Counted from the stretch's first letter, positions 27,377 through 37,229 are shown. The stretch is 64,000 bases of DNA from JAALKW01 sp963974485 (GCA_963974485.1 CAXBBS010000008.1:1-64000); one strand, 5' to 3'. Numbers and translations are program-made. Notes: a model not told the origin generated them from the letters alone.

Positions 27377-27844
27377 TTAATGGGATTTCATCAACCGAGC
27401 ATGCGTCCGTTGCCAGTCCCTATCTTTTTCCGTGTCACGCTTATCATGTGATTTTTTACCTTTCGCCAAAGCAATTTTGACTTTAATAATATTTTTCTTC
27501 CAATACAGCGAAAGAGGCACCACGGTGTAACCTTTTCGCTCAACATGCCCTAATAATTTCTTGAGCTCACGTTTGTGCAACAATAATTTTCGCGTTCGTG
27601 TGATATCTGGCAACGTATGTTTCGCCGCTGTAGGCAACGGTTGAATTTGCATGCCTAACAACCAAGCTTCGCCGTTTTTTAAAATTACATGCGCATCTGA
27701 CACGTTGACTTTACCCACACGCAGGCTTTTAACTTCCCAGCCTTCGAGCACAAGCCCCGCTTCAAAATCATCTTCGATGAAATATTCAAAGCGTGCCCGC
27801 CTATTATCTACGATGCTCGTGCTGCTTTTTGAATGACCGCTCAT
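27377..27844 (-). CDS. smpB: SsrA-binding protein SmpB
   Basis: 155 residues, trans-translation factor that delivers tmRNA to stalled ribosomes. Family signatures: NRRARFEYFIEDDFEAGLVL, LEGWEVKSLR, YTVVPLSLYWK, and the C-terminal basic tail KGKKSHDKRDTEKDRDW. The tmRNA gene itself was not found nearby. Confidence 0.96.
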   Translation of the reverse strand: MSGHSKSSTSIVDNRRARFEYFIEDDFEAGLVLEGWEVKSLRVGKVNVSDAHVILKNGEAWLLGMQIQPLPTAAKHTLPDITRTRKLLLHKRELKKLLGHVERKGYTVVPLSLYWKKNIIKVKIALAKGKKSHDKRDTEKDRDWQRTHARLMKSH

Positions 27845-28008
27845 GACGCCTCATCTTGCCCGAAAATATTAAAGCTATTAAAAAAATTTTTAGAACGATA
27901 GCATGCTTAGAAAAGCGCCACCAGTATTAGCTGAAGGATACAACGCTTGACGAGATAGTTTTTCCATCGCAAAATAAATTTTTTGATTTTATATTATGTG
28001 AGAAAGGG

Positions 28009-28932
28009 ATGATGATCACAGCAAAAAATTTTAAACTTTTAGCCATGTGTGGCCTGGTTAATTTATGTAACCCAGCCTTTGCCGGCAGCATGGGCCCTGT
28101 CGATACCAAGCCAAGCACGGGATTATTTCTCGGATTAGGTGGAAGCTATAACTCGGTTAAACTCGATCAATACTTAAACCCCGTGATTGGGACTTCTGAT
28201 ATTTTTGACAGCGCTGGCACCTTAGTTGCTTCAGGCTCGGCAGATGGCCCTGCGAGTCCATTTCACAACACCCAAACCACCTTTGCTCCGGAAGCACAGG
28301 TAGGTTACTCCCGATATTTTTCAGACACTCATGACAAACTCTGGGGTATTAAACTTCAATACCGATATTTAGGTATAACTGCAGCCGAACAAAATATCAG
28401 CATTCCTCAACAAGGGACGTTTACACAAACAGCCGACGCTCCCGCAAATACAACATTTACAGGACGAGCGACGATTCAATCAGCTCAAGTTCAAATGGAA
28501 CATGAACTTGATTTAATACCGTTTATTGGCGCTGCATTTAGCACGAAAGGCCAGGCTTATTTTGGAATAGGTCCTTCCGTATTTTCAACCAAAACAAGCA
28601 TGTACAATGTGTCGGGCTTTGCTGATATTAATGGTGTGCACTCCAGTATCACCCCATCACCTACGAACTTTTTTAGCTCCGCATGGCTTTGGGGTGGGGT
28701 GGCTCAGCTTGGTATGAACTACGCGATCAAGCCATCGTGGTATGTGGATATTAATTACAGCTACGCCGTTACATCAAAAAAATCCACAACACTCTCACAG
28801 CCTTTCACAACGCTGTCCGTAACGTCGTCTGGAGATATTAATACCAACCTAGGCACCTTGTTTGGTGTTGTTCGACAACGCGTGACGTCCCAAGCTCTGA
28901 TTGTATCCATGAATAAAGTATTTGAAGTTTAA
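28009..28932 (+). CDS. Outer-membrane beta-barrel protein
   Basis: 307 residues. A signal peptide (NFKLLAMCGLVNLCNPAFAG, cut after AFA) precedes alternating aromatic/polar strands typical of an eight-stranded opacity-type barrel (GLFLGLGGSYNSVKL, VGYSRYFS, WYVDINYSYAV). It ends in a phenylalanine-containing strand (VSMNKVFEV) suitable for outer-membrane insertion. It resembles the barrel proteins often duplicated in Legionellales. The ATG at 28009 or 28012 could be the start. Confidence 0.85.
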   Translation: MMITAKNFKLLAMCGLVNLCNPAFAGSMGPVDTKPSTGLFLGLGGSYNSVKLDQYLNPVIGTSDIFDSAGTLVASGSADGPASPFHNTQTTFAPEAQVGYSRYFSDTHDKLWGIKLQYRYLGITAAEQNISIPQQGTFTQTADAPANTTFTGRATIQSAQVQMEHELDLIPFIGAAFSTKGQAYFGIGPSVFSTKTSMYNVSGFADINGVHSSITPSPTNFFSSAWLWGGVAQLGMNYAIKPSWYVDINYSYAVTSKKSTTLSQPFTTLSVTSSGDINTNLGTLFGVVRQRVTSQALIVSMNKVFEV

Positions 28933-28943
28933 TCATGCCTCAC

Positions 28944-28979
28944 GGCCTATGTGCTGCAGCTTGTCCGCTCATATAGGCC
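28944..28979. repeat. Hairpin with GCTTGTCCG loop
   Basis: GGCCTAT (28944-28950) pairs with ATAGGCC (28973-28979) after the barrel gene. The loop contains GCTTGTCCG, the same 9-mer as in the hairpin at 39454-39476. Confidence 0.5.
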
Positions 28980-29000
28980 ATGTCCCAAAAAACAAAACAC

Positions 29001-29029
29001 TTGACGATACAAATTCCCCCACGCACAAT
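29001..29029 (+). promoter_or_regulatory. Promoter candidate for the phoH-like gene
   Basis: TTGACG (29001-29006), 17-base spacer, CACAAT (29024-29029), 28 bases before ATG 29058. Confidence 0.5.
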
Positions 29030-29057
29030 AAGATTTTACACTCAGTGAGACAGGGAT

Positions 29058-30464
29058 ATGACCGCTGAAAATAAAACACATAAGCTTTTCATTCTTGATA
29101 CCAATATTTTAATGCATGACCCCTCTGCTATTTATCATTTTGAAGAACACGATGTTTATTTAGCCATGGTCGTACTCGAAGAACTCGATCGGCATAAAAC
29201 AGGTTTATCTGAGGTTGCACGCAACGTGCGCCAAACCAACCGCATGTTAGTCGATCTCACCACCCATGCCTCACATAAAGATTTAACCGAAGGCTTACCG
29301 CTCACCGCAGCACTCACGTCTGACGCCGCCGCACAATGCGGACGATTATTTTTTCAAACCGATGACGCCGAACAAACCTTACCCAAAACATTGCCCGGTC
29401 ATAACGTAGACAATGCCTTGCTTGGCATTGCCCTAGGTTTGCAGAAAAAATTTCCAGAGCAAGAAATTATTATCGTCACCAAAGATATTAATTTACGTAT
29501 TAAAGCGGGAATCTTGGGTATTACTGCCGCAGACTATAACAGTGACCAAGTTTTAGACGATGTTAATTTGCTTCATAGTGGCTCGCATATGCTGCCTCCC
29601 AATTTTTGGGACGAGCACGGCAAAGACATGAATGCCTGGAAAGATGACGGCCGTACATTCTACCGCATCAACGGTCCCCTCACCGAGAACTGGAATCCAA
29701 ACGATTGTATTTCAACCGCAGACGACCAGTTTCAAGCCATCGTAAAAACACGAACTGAAGGTGAACAAGCCATAGTCCAAGTATCACGTGATTTTACCCA
29801 GGCGTCACATGCCGTATGGGGAATCACCGCGCGCAACCGTGAACAAAATTTTGCCCTCAATCTTTTGCTTGATCCAGATATTGATTTTGTCACACTCCAA
29901 GGCTCCGCCGGAACCGGTAAAACGTTACTGACCATCGCTGCAGGCTTAACGCAAGTGCTCGATCAAAGCCGTTATAACGAAATCATCATGACCCGCGTGA
30001 CTATCCCCGTCGGCGAAGACATTGGCTTTTTGCCCGGAACCGAAGAAGAAAAAATGACCCCTTGGATGGGCGCACTTATGGATAATCTTGAAGTGTTACA
30101 TAACGAACAAGAAGGCGGAAATTTTGGGCGTGACGCAACCGGTGATTTACTGCAAAGCAAAATTAAAATTCGTTCTCTTAATTACATGCGAGGCCGTACA
30201 TTTTTAAACCGTTTTATTATTATTGATGAAGCACAAAACTTAACATCGAAACAAATTAAGACATTAATCACGCGAGCAGGCCCCGGAAGTAAAATTGTTT
30301 GCTTAGGCGATATTAAACAAATTGACACGCCTTATTTAAGTGAAACAACGTCAGGACTCACGTTTGCCGTGGATCATTTCAAGCATTGGGAGCACAGTGC
30401 GCACATGACTTTGACGCGTGGAGAGCGCTCAAGACTTGCGCATTATGCCGCAATGCATTTATAG
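29058..30464 (+). CDS. PIN-PhoH protein (PhoH2-like RNase/ATPase)
   Basis: 468 residues. The N-terminal PIN ribonuclease domain (about 8-150) starts FILDTNILMHDPSA, with acidic residues D11 and later VDNALLGIAL and VTKDINLRIKA. The C-terminal PhoH ATPase has Walker A LQGSAGTGKTLL (about 279-290) and Walker B RFIIIDEAQNLT. Such proteins are RNA helicase/nucleases. The downstream guaC-like gene is only 25 bases away. Confidence 0.93.
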   Translation: MTAENKTHKLFILDTNILMHDPSAIYHFEEHDVYLAMVVLEELDRHKTGLSEVARNVRQTNRMLVDLTTHASHKDLTEGLPLTAALTSDAAAQCGRLFFQTDDAEQTLPKTLPGHNVDNALLGIALGLQKKFPEQEIIIVTKDINLRIKAGILGITAADYNSDQVLDDVNLLHSGSHMLPPNFWDEHGKDMNAWKDDGRTFYRINGPLTENWNPNDCISTADDQFQAIVKTRTEGEQAIVQVSRDFTQASHAVWGITARNREQNFALNLLLDPDIDFVTLQGSAGTGKTLLTIAAGLTQVLDQSRYNEIIMTRVTIPVGEDIGFLPGTEEEKMTPWMGALMDNLEVLHNEQEGGNFGRDATGDLLQSKIKIRSLNYMRGRTFLNRFIIIDEAQNLTSKQIKTLITRAGPGSKIVCLGDIKQIDTPYLSETTSGLTFAVDHFKHWEHSAHMTLTRGERSRLAHYAAMHL

Positions 30465-30489
30465 TATGCGTTTTAAACCAGGGTAAATT

Positions 30490-31500
30490 ATGTCTACTTT
30501 AGCTTTGACCTACGATGATGTGCTTCTCATCCCCGCATATAATCACCACGAATCACGACGCGTGGTCGATATTAGCAACACCGACCGGCTCGGAAAACTC
30601 AGTTTAGAGTTACCCGTGATGAGCTCGAACATGGATACCGTCACCGAAAGCGGCATGGCTAATTTCATGCACGAAAAAGGCGGTATTGGTGTACTCCATC
30701 GCTTTTTGACGATCGAAGACAATATTAAGCAATACAAAGCTTGCTCCGGCCAAGTGTTTGTATCGGTCGGTTGTTCCGCAGCAGAACTCGAGCGAGCCGA
30801 GGCCCTGCGTGATGCGGGCGCCACCCATTTTTGTGTGGACGTTGCACATGCACATGCAAAATATGTCGGTAAAACCTTAAAAAAACTGCGTGCGATGCTT
30901 GGCTCACGTTGCATCATGGCAGGTAACGTCGCAACGTATGCAGGTGCTGATTATTTGGCCTCATGTGGCGCTGATATTATTAAAGCCGGTATTGGTGGTG
31001 GCTCGGTCTGCAGCACACGTATCAAAACAGGCTTTGGTGTTCCGATGCTTGCCTGCATTGAAGACTGCGCACGTACCGATCGCTCCATTGTTGCCGATGG
31101 CGGACTTCGTACAGCTGGCGATATTGTGAAAGCCCTGGCCTTTGGCGCTGACTTTGTCATGATTGGCGGAATGCTTGCCGGAACAACACCTACACCAGGT
31201 GAAATCATCACAAAAGAAGATGGCACACAAATCAAACGTTACCGTGGTATGGCATCACGTGAAGCGCAAGAAGGCTTCCTTGGTCAACTGCACGAATGGA
31301 AAACGGCTGAAGGCGTATCCGCTGAAGTACCGTACCATGACAGCCAAGAAGCCATCATCGGTGATATTATTGGTGGTTTGCGTTCAGGTTTGACCTACGC
31401 TGGCGCTGATACCATCCGTGAACTTCACCGAAAACTTAATTACATTCAAGTAACCACCGCAGGCCGGCACGAAAGCCTCCCGCATAAATTACTCGATTAA
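30490..31500 (+). CDS. guaC: GMP reductase / IMP dehydrogenase-family enzyme without CBS domains
   Basis: 336 residues, TIM barrel. It begins LTYDDVLLIPAYN, has the active-site loop GIGGGSVCSTRIKTG with the catalytic Cys, and MIGGMLAGTTPTPGE and KRYRGMASREAQ later. The missing CBS pair and the STRxKTG loop point to GMP reductase (GMP to IMP, NADPH), but the RYRGM segment is IMPDH-like, so a single-domain IMPDH cannot be excluded. Confidence 0.75.
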   Translation: MSTLALTYDDVLLIPAYNHHESRRVVDISNTDRLGKLSLELPVMSSNMDTVTESGMANFMHEKGGIGVLHRFLTIEDNIKQYKACSGQVFVSVGCSAAELERAEALRDAGATHFCVDVAHAHAKYVGKTLKKLRAMLGSRCIMAGNVATYAGADYLASCGADIIKAGIGGGSVCSTRIKTGFGVPMLACIEDCARTDRSIVADGGLRTAGDIVKALAFGADFVMIGGMLAGTTPTPGEIITKEDGTQIKRYRGMASREAQEGFLGQLHEWKTAEGVSAEVPYHDSQEAIIGDIIGGLRSGLTYAGADTIRELHRKLNYIQVTTAGRHESLPHKLLD

Positions 31501-31512
31501 GTCAATTGGCTG

Positions 31513-31543
31513 TCCTTCTTCCGCAAACGCCTAGGAAGAAGGG
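31513..31543. terminator. Hairpin between convergent genes
   Basis: CCTTCTTCC (31514-31522) and GGAAGAAGG (31534-31542) form a 9-bp stem with an 11-base loop between the convergent guaC-like and acidic-protein genes. There is no clear T-run, so the termination role is tentative. Confidence 0.5.
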
Positions 31544-31555
31544 CGACATGACAGC

Positions 31556-32056
31556 TTAAGCACCGAAAGGCGCTGCTGCAACTACGGCTGCGGCCTCTAC
31601 TGTTGTGGCAACTGCTTCGGCAGTGGCTTCTGCGGCCACCTCAACCGCTTCAGTGGCCGCTTCAGTAGCGTAACTCCCTATTTCACTGACACCATCAGCA
31701 CCTAGCTCCATCGCGCTAGAGACATTTGCCATCGCATCGGGCGCCTCCGTCATGGGACTCATTTCCATGCCCTCAGGCATCGTCTCCGTACTTGCCTCAG
31801 GCGTTGCTTCTGGCGTATCGTCTTGTTTTCTCTTTTTTTTCTCTTTCCTCTCTTCTTGCTCATCGTCCTTGATCGCATTCATGATATCGCCCATAGCTTC
31901 TGCAAACGATTGCTCAGGGAGCCATCCCCCTCCATCGCTTCCCTTTTTTTTATCCTCTCCAGGCTTTTTAGAATCGTTTTTTTCAAGCTCGCTCTTATTT
32001 GACTGTTTACCTGTATCAGAACTCGATTCACTGCCAGGTATAGGTATATCAGCCAT
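31556..32056 (-). CDS. Acidic, Ala/Glu-rich low-complexity protein
   Basis: 166 residues from ATG 32056, preceded by AAGGAG at ideal spacing. The N-terminal half is highly charged (EKNDSKKPGEDKKKGSDGG, EERKEKKKRKQDDTPE). The C-terminal half is a run of Ala/Val/Glu/Thr helices (ATEAATEAVEVAAEATAEAV) that could form an amphipathic or membrane-active helix. No family. The strong ribosome site supports a real gene. Confidence 0.65.
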   Translation of the reverse strand: MADIPIPGSESSSDTGKQSNKSELEKNDSKKPGEDKKKGSDGGGWLPEQSFAEAMGDIMNAIKDDEQEERKEKKKRKQDDTPEATPEASTETMPEGMEMSPMTEAPDAMANVSSAMELGADGVSEIGSYATEAATEAVEVAAEATAEAVATTVEAAAVVAAAPFGA

Positions 32057-32184
32057 CACACAACTCCTTAATCGACACTCGACATCAATAGACTAAAAAT
32101 AAAACTTATTATCTCCTAGTTTAGACTAAAATCTCTAAAACAGATTAAATTAAGACCTAAAAACATATTAATTCAACTTTATTT

Positions 32185-32213
32185 TTGACGAATCCCAAAA
32201 CGTCTCCTATATC
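32185..32213 (+). promoter_or_regulatory. Promoter of the 82-residue / membrane protein pair
   Basis: TTGACG (32185-32190), 17-base spacer, TATATC (32208-32213), 35 bases before ATG 32249. Confidence 0.6.
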
Positions 32214-32248
32214 CATACTATAGACACAAAACACATCAGGAGAGCAAC

Positions 32249-32497
32249 ATGCTCGCTTCAGCAGCGATTATGGTTCTTGCGATTTACAAGCAAGAGCTTC
32301 CACCAAGTTCCGCCTATTTACCTCCAACAAATCTGCAACAAGAACAGCTTTACCAGCGTAAAGATGCCTTGCCGGCCTCACCTGGGCAGCAAAGCAATGG
32401 GGATGGTAGCGTTCAGGATAGCGCGGGTAATGCACAGATCAATACCGGTCTTTTTCCAACGGAATCCTCCGGTCGTGCTGTTGTTATCCCACGGTAA
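32249..32497 (+). CDS. Small unknown protein
   Basis: 82 residues, with a short hydrophobic N-terminus (MLASAAIMVLAIY) and a polar Gln/Ser/Pro-rich remainder. AGGAG sits 6 bases before the ATG, and a good promoter lies upstream. It is 23 bases before the next gene, so the two form an operon. It may be a small exported or membrane-anchored protein. Confidence 0.55.
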   Translation: MLASAAIMVLAIYKQELPPSSAYLPPTNLQQEQLYQRKDALPASPGQQSNGDGSVQDSAGNAQINTGLFPTESSGRAVVIPR

Positions 32498-32520
32498 GCC
32501 AACTTTTAGGGACGTATATT

Positions 32521-34212
32521 TTGAACAACAACATGACTGCCCCAGAACCCTACGAGAACACATCGTCCCGTGCCATAGCGCTTGCGGAGCACATCAACCA
32601 ACGCAAACTCATGATGAGTCTGTATGGGTTTTTAGATGGCCTTGATATTGCAAGCAAAACACTCGTGTTACTCATACCGCTTATATCAACAAGCAGTTTG
32701 AATGCTTGGGTGTACACATCAAACGGCTTTTATCTCAGCCTCTTGTTTGTCACATCCCTCGCGATTTTATCTGCATGGGGCAATGCGTGTAATGGCTCGA
32801 AAAATAACTTAGAAAAAACAACTTTTCGTTTTTGGCAAAGCATGCGCGACATGATTAAAGGTGGAAAAATTGCCCATAAAGGCATAAAAAATATACTTAC
32901 CCTCACGCGCGCGTTGCCCACGAACAACAACTTTAAACCCATGCTATCAGGGCTTGCGATACCCATCGCTCTTATCTTTATCGTCAACAGGCTTGTAACA
33001 CGCTATCTAAGCAACCAACGAAAAGATGCTCAAGCAACCAATAAAGCGCTTCGCAAAACATTAGAAAACCTATGGATAGCTTATGCGCGGGCCCCCGAAG
33101 GGGCTGCCAAACATATCGCAAAACAGCATTATTTAACGTTTGTCGCAGATACCCAACATCATCAGCTCGAAACGCAATCTCAACTCACCCAATACGCACT
33201 GTTCGTCTCGAGCTTGATTGAAACCATCATCAATGGGAGCTATGTATTTATGGGGGCTGCGATGCTTGCACCCGCATCACCCGAAGCGATCATGTTGATA
33301 ACATGCGTATCTATGAGCATGCTTTTAATCAATATTATTTCTGCATGGCACGAAGAATACGAGCATCAAATCAAACTGCAACAAACCGAACAAGCATTCC
33401 ATGTTACGTGTGCCATCCATGCACTCGAGTTATCGATCGAAGTTTTTCATGCCACTTCCGACAACCGTCTTCCAATTGTCGAACAAAAACGCCTAGCACT
33501 TGACCATGAACAAAATAAACATGATGTCTTATATAAAAGCACTGATTATGAAGCTCTATTCATTGGCTTAAGGTACGCCGTTGCCACGCATAAAGCCATC
33601 ATGGGAGCGCTTACTTTCATGGCCCTGCTCAGCGGACTTGTGCTTGGCATAGCCCTCACGGAAACAGTTGTTCTTGCTTGTATGGGTCTATCCATCACCT
33701 CCATGGTCAGCTTAAGCATCTATTCCATCAAAGAAACACGTCACCAGATCACACAACAGAATCATCACATTCAACAACAACGAGCACGTATTACATCACA
33801 TATCAACGATATGATTCATGCCTATACGCCCTCAGTCCAGACACATAGCATATTTACCCAACACACAAAACCCGTACCATCAGCCGATCGCAACATCCTA
33901 AAAGAAACGGAAAAAGCTCGTGCATGCTTCTCAGGTAGCAAAAAACCTAATAATTTATGCGAATTTACGCGACGCATACAAAACAAGTCCGATCATGATA
34001 TGCCAACAAGCACGGGGTCCAAGCTTTTGCTATTATTGAGTATGACGTGTTACTGCGTGCTTTGGTGGGCTAAAGCTCATGATAAACAGTACCCACATGA
34101 ATCTGCTTTGCCTAAGAGAACAACTGAGACGAAAGCTGAGACAGAGACCATGCGATCTACATGTGATTTTAACGATAGCGCTAAAACATCATCTCCTAGG
34201 ATTTCACCTTAG
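32521..34212 (+). CDS. Multi-spanning membrane protein of unknown function
   Basis: 563 residues from TTG 32521, supported by AGGGA 8 bases upstream; an ATG at 32533 lacks a ribosome site. About eight hydrophobic segments (near 40-85, 145-160, 225-265, 355-400 and 502-515) are separated by charged helical loops, and the tail is Thr/Glu-rich. No transporter signature was recognised. The layout (paired spans, long soluble loops, polar tail) is like the proteins at 11.5 and 62.8 kb, suggesting a shared class of membrane effector. Confidence 0.75.
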   Translation: MNNNMTAPEPYENTSSRAIALAEHINQRKLMMSLYGFLDGLDIASKTLVLLIPLISTSSLNAWVYTSNGFYLSLLFVTSLAILSAWGNACNGSKNNLEKTTFRFWQSMRDMIKGGKIAHKGIKNILTLTRALPTNNNFKPMLSGLAIPIALIFIVNRLVTRYLSNQRKDAQATNKALRKTLENLWIAYARAPEGAAKHIAKQHYLTFVADTQHHQLETQSQLTQYALFVSSLIETIINGSYVFMGAAMLAPASPEAIMLITCVSMSMLLINIISAWHEEYEHQIKLQQTEQAFHVTCAIHALELSIEVFHATSDNRLPIVEQKRLALDHEQNKHDVLYKSTDYEALFIGLRYAVATHKAIMGALTFMALLSGLVLGIALTETVVLACMGLSITSMVSLSIYSIKETRHQITQQNHHIQQQRARITSHINDMIHAYTPSVQTHSIFTQHTKPVPSADRNILKETEKARACFSGSKKPNNLCEFTRRIQNKSDHDMPTSTGSKLLLLLSMTCYCVLWWAKAHDKQYPHESALPKRTTETKAETETMRSTCDFNDSAKTSSPRISP

Positions 34213-34263
34213 ATTCAGTTAAGATACTCATCGGTTTGATGATAACTTTTCACCGGCAAGCTC

Positions 34264-35016
34264 ATGACGCGTTCACAAAAAACAACCCATTTTGGCTTTC
34301 AATCTGTGGATTGGGAAGACAAAGCATCCAAAGTAGGCGAGGTTTTCAACTCCGTCGCCTCCCGCTATGACATCATGAACGATCTGATGTCGCTCGGTAT
34401 TCACAGACTTTGGAAACGCTTTGCTATTGCCAAAAGCTTAGTACGCCCAGGGCATCACGTACTCGATTTAGCTGGGGGTAGTGGCGATTTAACTCAACTG
34501 CTGTGTCAAAAAGTTGGAACAACCGGCCGTGTGGTTCTTGCCGATATTAATGCCGCCATGCTCGCCGTAGGTCGCGATAAACTACTCGATAAAGGCCTAA
34601 GCAACACCACTCATTGCGTGCAAGCCAATGCCGAATGCCTGCCGTTTGCCGATAATCAATTTGATTGCATCACCATGGCCTTTGGATTACGTAACGTGAC
34701 CGACAAAGCCACGGCCCTGCGGTCGATGCATCGTGTATGCAAACCCGGTGGTAAACTCATGGTGCTCGAGTTTTCAACCCCAGATTTTCCCGGATTAAAA
34801 CCGATTTATGATGCATACTCATTTCATTTATTGCCTAAAATTGGGGGATGGATAACGCAAGATGCTGAAAGCTACCAATATCTGGTAGAATCTATCCGTA
34901 TGCATCCGCCCCAGGAAGAGCTCAAATCCATGATTGAAGCCGCTGGATTTGAAGATTGTATCTATCACAACTTAAGCGGAGGCATTGTTGCCCTCCACAT
35001 CGCCTATAAATACTGA
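34264..35016 (+). CDS. ubiE: Ubiquinone/menaquinone C-methyltransferase UbiE
   Basis: 250 residues, class I SAM methyltransferase. Motif I is VLDLAGGSGDLTQ; the UbiE signatures are YDIMNDLMSLGIHRLWK and ITMAFGLRNVTDK. First gene of a ubiE-ubiJ-ubiB ubiquinone operon. Confidence 0.97.
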   Translation: MTRSQKTTHFGFQSVDWEDKASKVGEVFNSVASRYDIMNDLMSLGIHRLWKRFAIAKSLVRPGHHVLDLAGGSGDLTQLLCQKVGTTGRVVLADINAAMLAVGRDKLLDKGLSNTTHCVQANAECLPFADNQFDCITMAFGLRNVTDKATALRSMHRVCKPGGKLMVLEFSTPDFPGLKPIYDAYSFHLLPKIGGWITQDAESYQYLVESIRMHPPQEELKSMIEAAGFEDCIYHNLSGGIVALHIAYKY

Positions 35017-35023
35017 GGCTCTT

Positions 35024-35668
35024 ATGATTAAGCAATATTCTTTATTAGCCCTGCAAAAAGCCATGAACCATGGTTTAGCACTGGATCCGGCCACACCTAA
35101 AAAAATTCAGGCGCTGCATGGCAAAATTCTAGAAATCATTGTCAGCCCGCTTAATGTTCATTTTTTTATGCGCATTGATCAAACCCAAATAAAACTTTTA
35201 GCTAAGCTTGACCACAATGCACAAGCCAACACTGTGATTCATAGCAGCCCGCTTGGTCTTATTCGACTTAGCTTGCTTCCCGCATCAAAAGTACGTTCGT
35301 TGTTTAACGAAAATATTCGTATGACAGGCGATACCGAGCTTGGCCAGCACGTCAAACAGCTTTTTGATGGTCTTGATATTGATTGGGAAGGGCATTTGGC
35401 GCATTTTACAGGCGATGTCGTCGCGTATCAGTTGGGGCGTTTTGCTCGAGGTGGAAGGCGTTTAAAACAAAAGCTAGAAACATCGATGCAGCACAACGTA
35501 ACCGAGTACCTGCATGAAGAATTGCGCGTGCTTCCTCCGCGCGAAGAACTTGAAGACTTTATGAGCGATATTGACGCGCTATCGCTTCGCGTAGAACGCC
35601 TAGCGGCCCATATCAACCAACGGACTCTTAATAATACAACTGATAATACTCATGATAAAACGTCTTAA
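35024..35668 (+). CDS. ubiJ: Ubiquinone biosynthesis accessory factor UbiJ
   Basis: 214 residues starting at ATG 35024 (MIKQYSLLALQKAMNHGLAL), 7 bases after ubiE; an earlier in-frame ATG at 34985 would overlap ubiE and is rejected. SCP2-like lipid-binding domain (about 15-120), then a helical C-terminus (LREELEDF-type). It scaffolds the Ubi complex. Its end overlaps the ubiB start by 17 bases. Confidence 0.92.
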   Translation: MIKQYSLLALQKAMNHGLALDPATPKKIQALHGKILEIIVSPLNVHFFMRIDQTQIKLLAKLDHNAQANTVIHSSPLGLIRLSLLPASKVRSLFNENIRMTGDTELGQHVKQLFDGLDIDWEGHLAHFTGDVVAYQLGRFARGGRRLKQKLETSMQHNVTEYLHEELRVLPPREELEDFMSDIDALSLRVERLAAHINQRTLNNTTDNTHDKTS

Positions 35669-37229
35669 ACAAATTTTTCGATTACTACATATCAATCATA
35701 TTCTTGCTAAAAACGGTTTAGATCAGGTCGTGGTTAGCTTGCGCTTATTTACCCCATTTCGCTTTTTAATTTATCTTAATCCGTGGAACTGGTTTCGAAA
35801 AAAACAATTTTCTCGTGGCGAAGCGTTGCGAAAAACGCTGGAAGAACTCGGCCCTGTTTTTATCAAATTTGGCCAGGCACTATCCACACGACCCGATATA
35901 TTGCCTGACGACATAATTCTTGAGCTCAGCAAGCTCCAAGACAATGTACCGCCGTTTGCAACCGACAAGGCCCTGGCGATTGTTGAAGAAGCCTTTGGTC
36001 AATCTGCCTTTGAAGTATTTGCCGACTTTGACTCCACCGTGCTTGCCTCGGCGAGTATGGCGCAAGTCCATGCCGCACGACTCAAAACAGGCGAAGATGT
36101 CGTCGTTAAAATCCTACGTCCGAATATGCGCAAACTCATTGCGCGTGATTTAGACTTGCTCGCAAGTATTGCCTCGCTAGCGCATCGCTATTGGGCTGAA
36201 ACCCGTCGTTTTAAACCCAAAGCTGTGGTGCAAGAATTCAAACAAAGCTTATTAGATGAGCTAGATTTACAACGCGAAGCCGCCAACGCCAGCCAGCTTC
36301 GACGTAATTTTGATAACTCACCGCTGCTTTATGTACCTAGAATTTATTGGGATTACATACGTAATAACGTCTTGGTGATGGAACGTATTTATGGCATTCC
36401 TGTCACGGATATGGCTTCGCTTAAATCGCACGGTGTATGTACCAAGGCCTTGGCAGCGCGCGGCGTTGAAATCTTTTTTACACAAGTATTCCGTGACTGT
36501 TTTTTTCACGCAGATATGCATCCTGGCAATATTTTTGTATCACCCAAGCATTTGGCTAAACCCCAATATATTTGTATTGATTTTGGTATCATCGGCACAC
36601 TAACCGAAGAAGATAAACGCTATCTTGCTGAAAATTTGCTTGCTTTTTTTAACCGCGATTACCGTCGCGTTGCGCTTTTACATATTGAGTCAGGCTGGGT
36701 TGCACGCAACACCCGTGTGGATGAGTTTGAAAGTGCGATACGAACCGTGTGTGAGCCTATTTTTGAAAAGCCACTCAAAGATATTTCATTTGCACTGTTA
36801 GTCCTACGTTTATTTCAAATTGCACGCCGCTTTCATATGGAAGTTCAGCCGCAACTTATTTTGTTACAAAAAACACTGCTGGCTGTCGAAGGGCTGGGCC
36901 GGCAATTGGATCCTGATTTAGATCTCTGGCTTACGGCCAAACCGTTTCTTGAAACCTGGCTCAAAAAACAAGTCGGCCCGGCGTCGCTTATCAAAAACAT
37001 GCGTGAAAATTTACCGTTTTTAATCGAGGAATTACCTCATATGCCACGCTTACTGAACGATTTGTTAGTCTTAAGCAAACAACGTCATATACTTGCGCTT
37101 GAAAAACCTCAATACGAGCAGAAGCCCATACGCTCTTCTCTCAGCGGAATTAGCAGTGCACTCATCGGCAGCTTGCTTACGCTGCTCGTCGTTGCAAGCG
37201 TGTCTTATCTACACTTATTTGGATATTAA
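35652..37229 (+). CDS. ubiB: Ubiquinone biosynthesis kinase-like protein UbiB
   Basis: 525 residues, ABC1/ADCK atypical kinase. The KxGQ motif appears as FIKFGQALSTRPDILP, with the catalytic region FFHADMHPGNIF and IDFGIIG. A C-terminal membrane segment (SALIGSLLTLLVVASVSYLHL) anchors it to the inner membrane. Third gene of the ubi operon. Confidence 0.96.
   Translation: MIKRLKQIFRLLHINHILAKNGLDQVVVSLRLFTPFRFLIYLNPWNWFRKKQFSRGEALRKTLEELGPVFIKFGQALSTRPDILPDDIILELSKLQDNVPPFATDKALAIVEEAFGQSAFEVFADFDSTVLASASMAQVHAARLKTGEDVVVKILRPNMRKLIARDLDLLASIASLAHRYWAETRRFKPKAVVQEFKQSLLDELDLQREAANASQLRRNFDNSPLLYVPRIYWDYIRNNVLVMERIYGIPVTDMASLKSHGVCTKALAARGVEIFFTQVFRDCFFHADMHPGNIFVSPKHLAKPQYICIDFGIIGTLTEEDKRYLAENLLAFFNRDYRRVALLHIESGWVARNTRVDEFESAIRTVCEPIFEKPLKDISFALLVLRLFQIARRFHMEVQPQLILLQKTLLAVEGLGRQLDPDLDLWLTAKPFLETWLKKQVGPASLIKNMRENLPFLIEELPHMPRLLNDLLVLSKQRHILALEKPQYEQKPIRSSLSGISSALIGSLLTLLVVASVSYLHLFGY

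Noticed and set aside
27845..28008. tmRNA gene next to smpB
   Set aside because: No tRNA-like ends or tag-peptide frame could be seen in the gap.
34985..35023. N-terminal extension of UbiJ
   Set aside because: It would overlap ubiE and adds residues not typical of the family; ATG 35024 follows ubiE directly.
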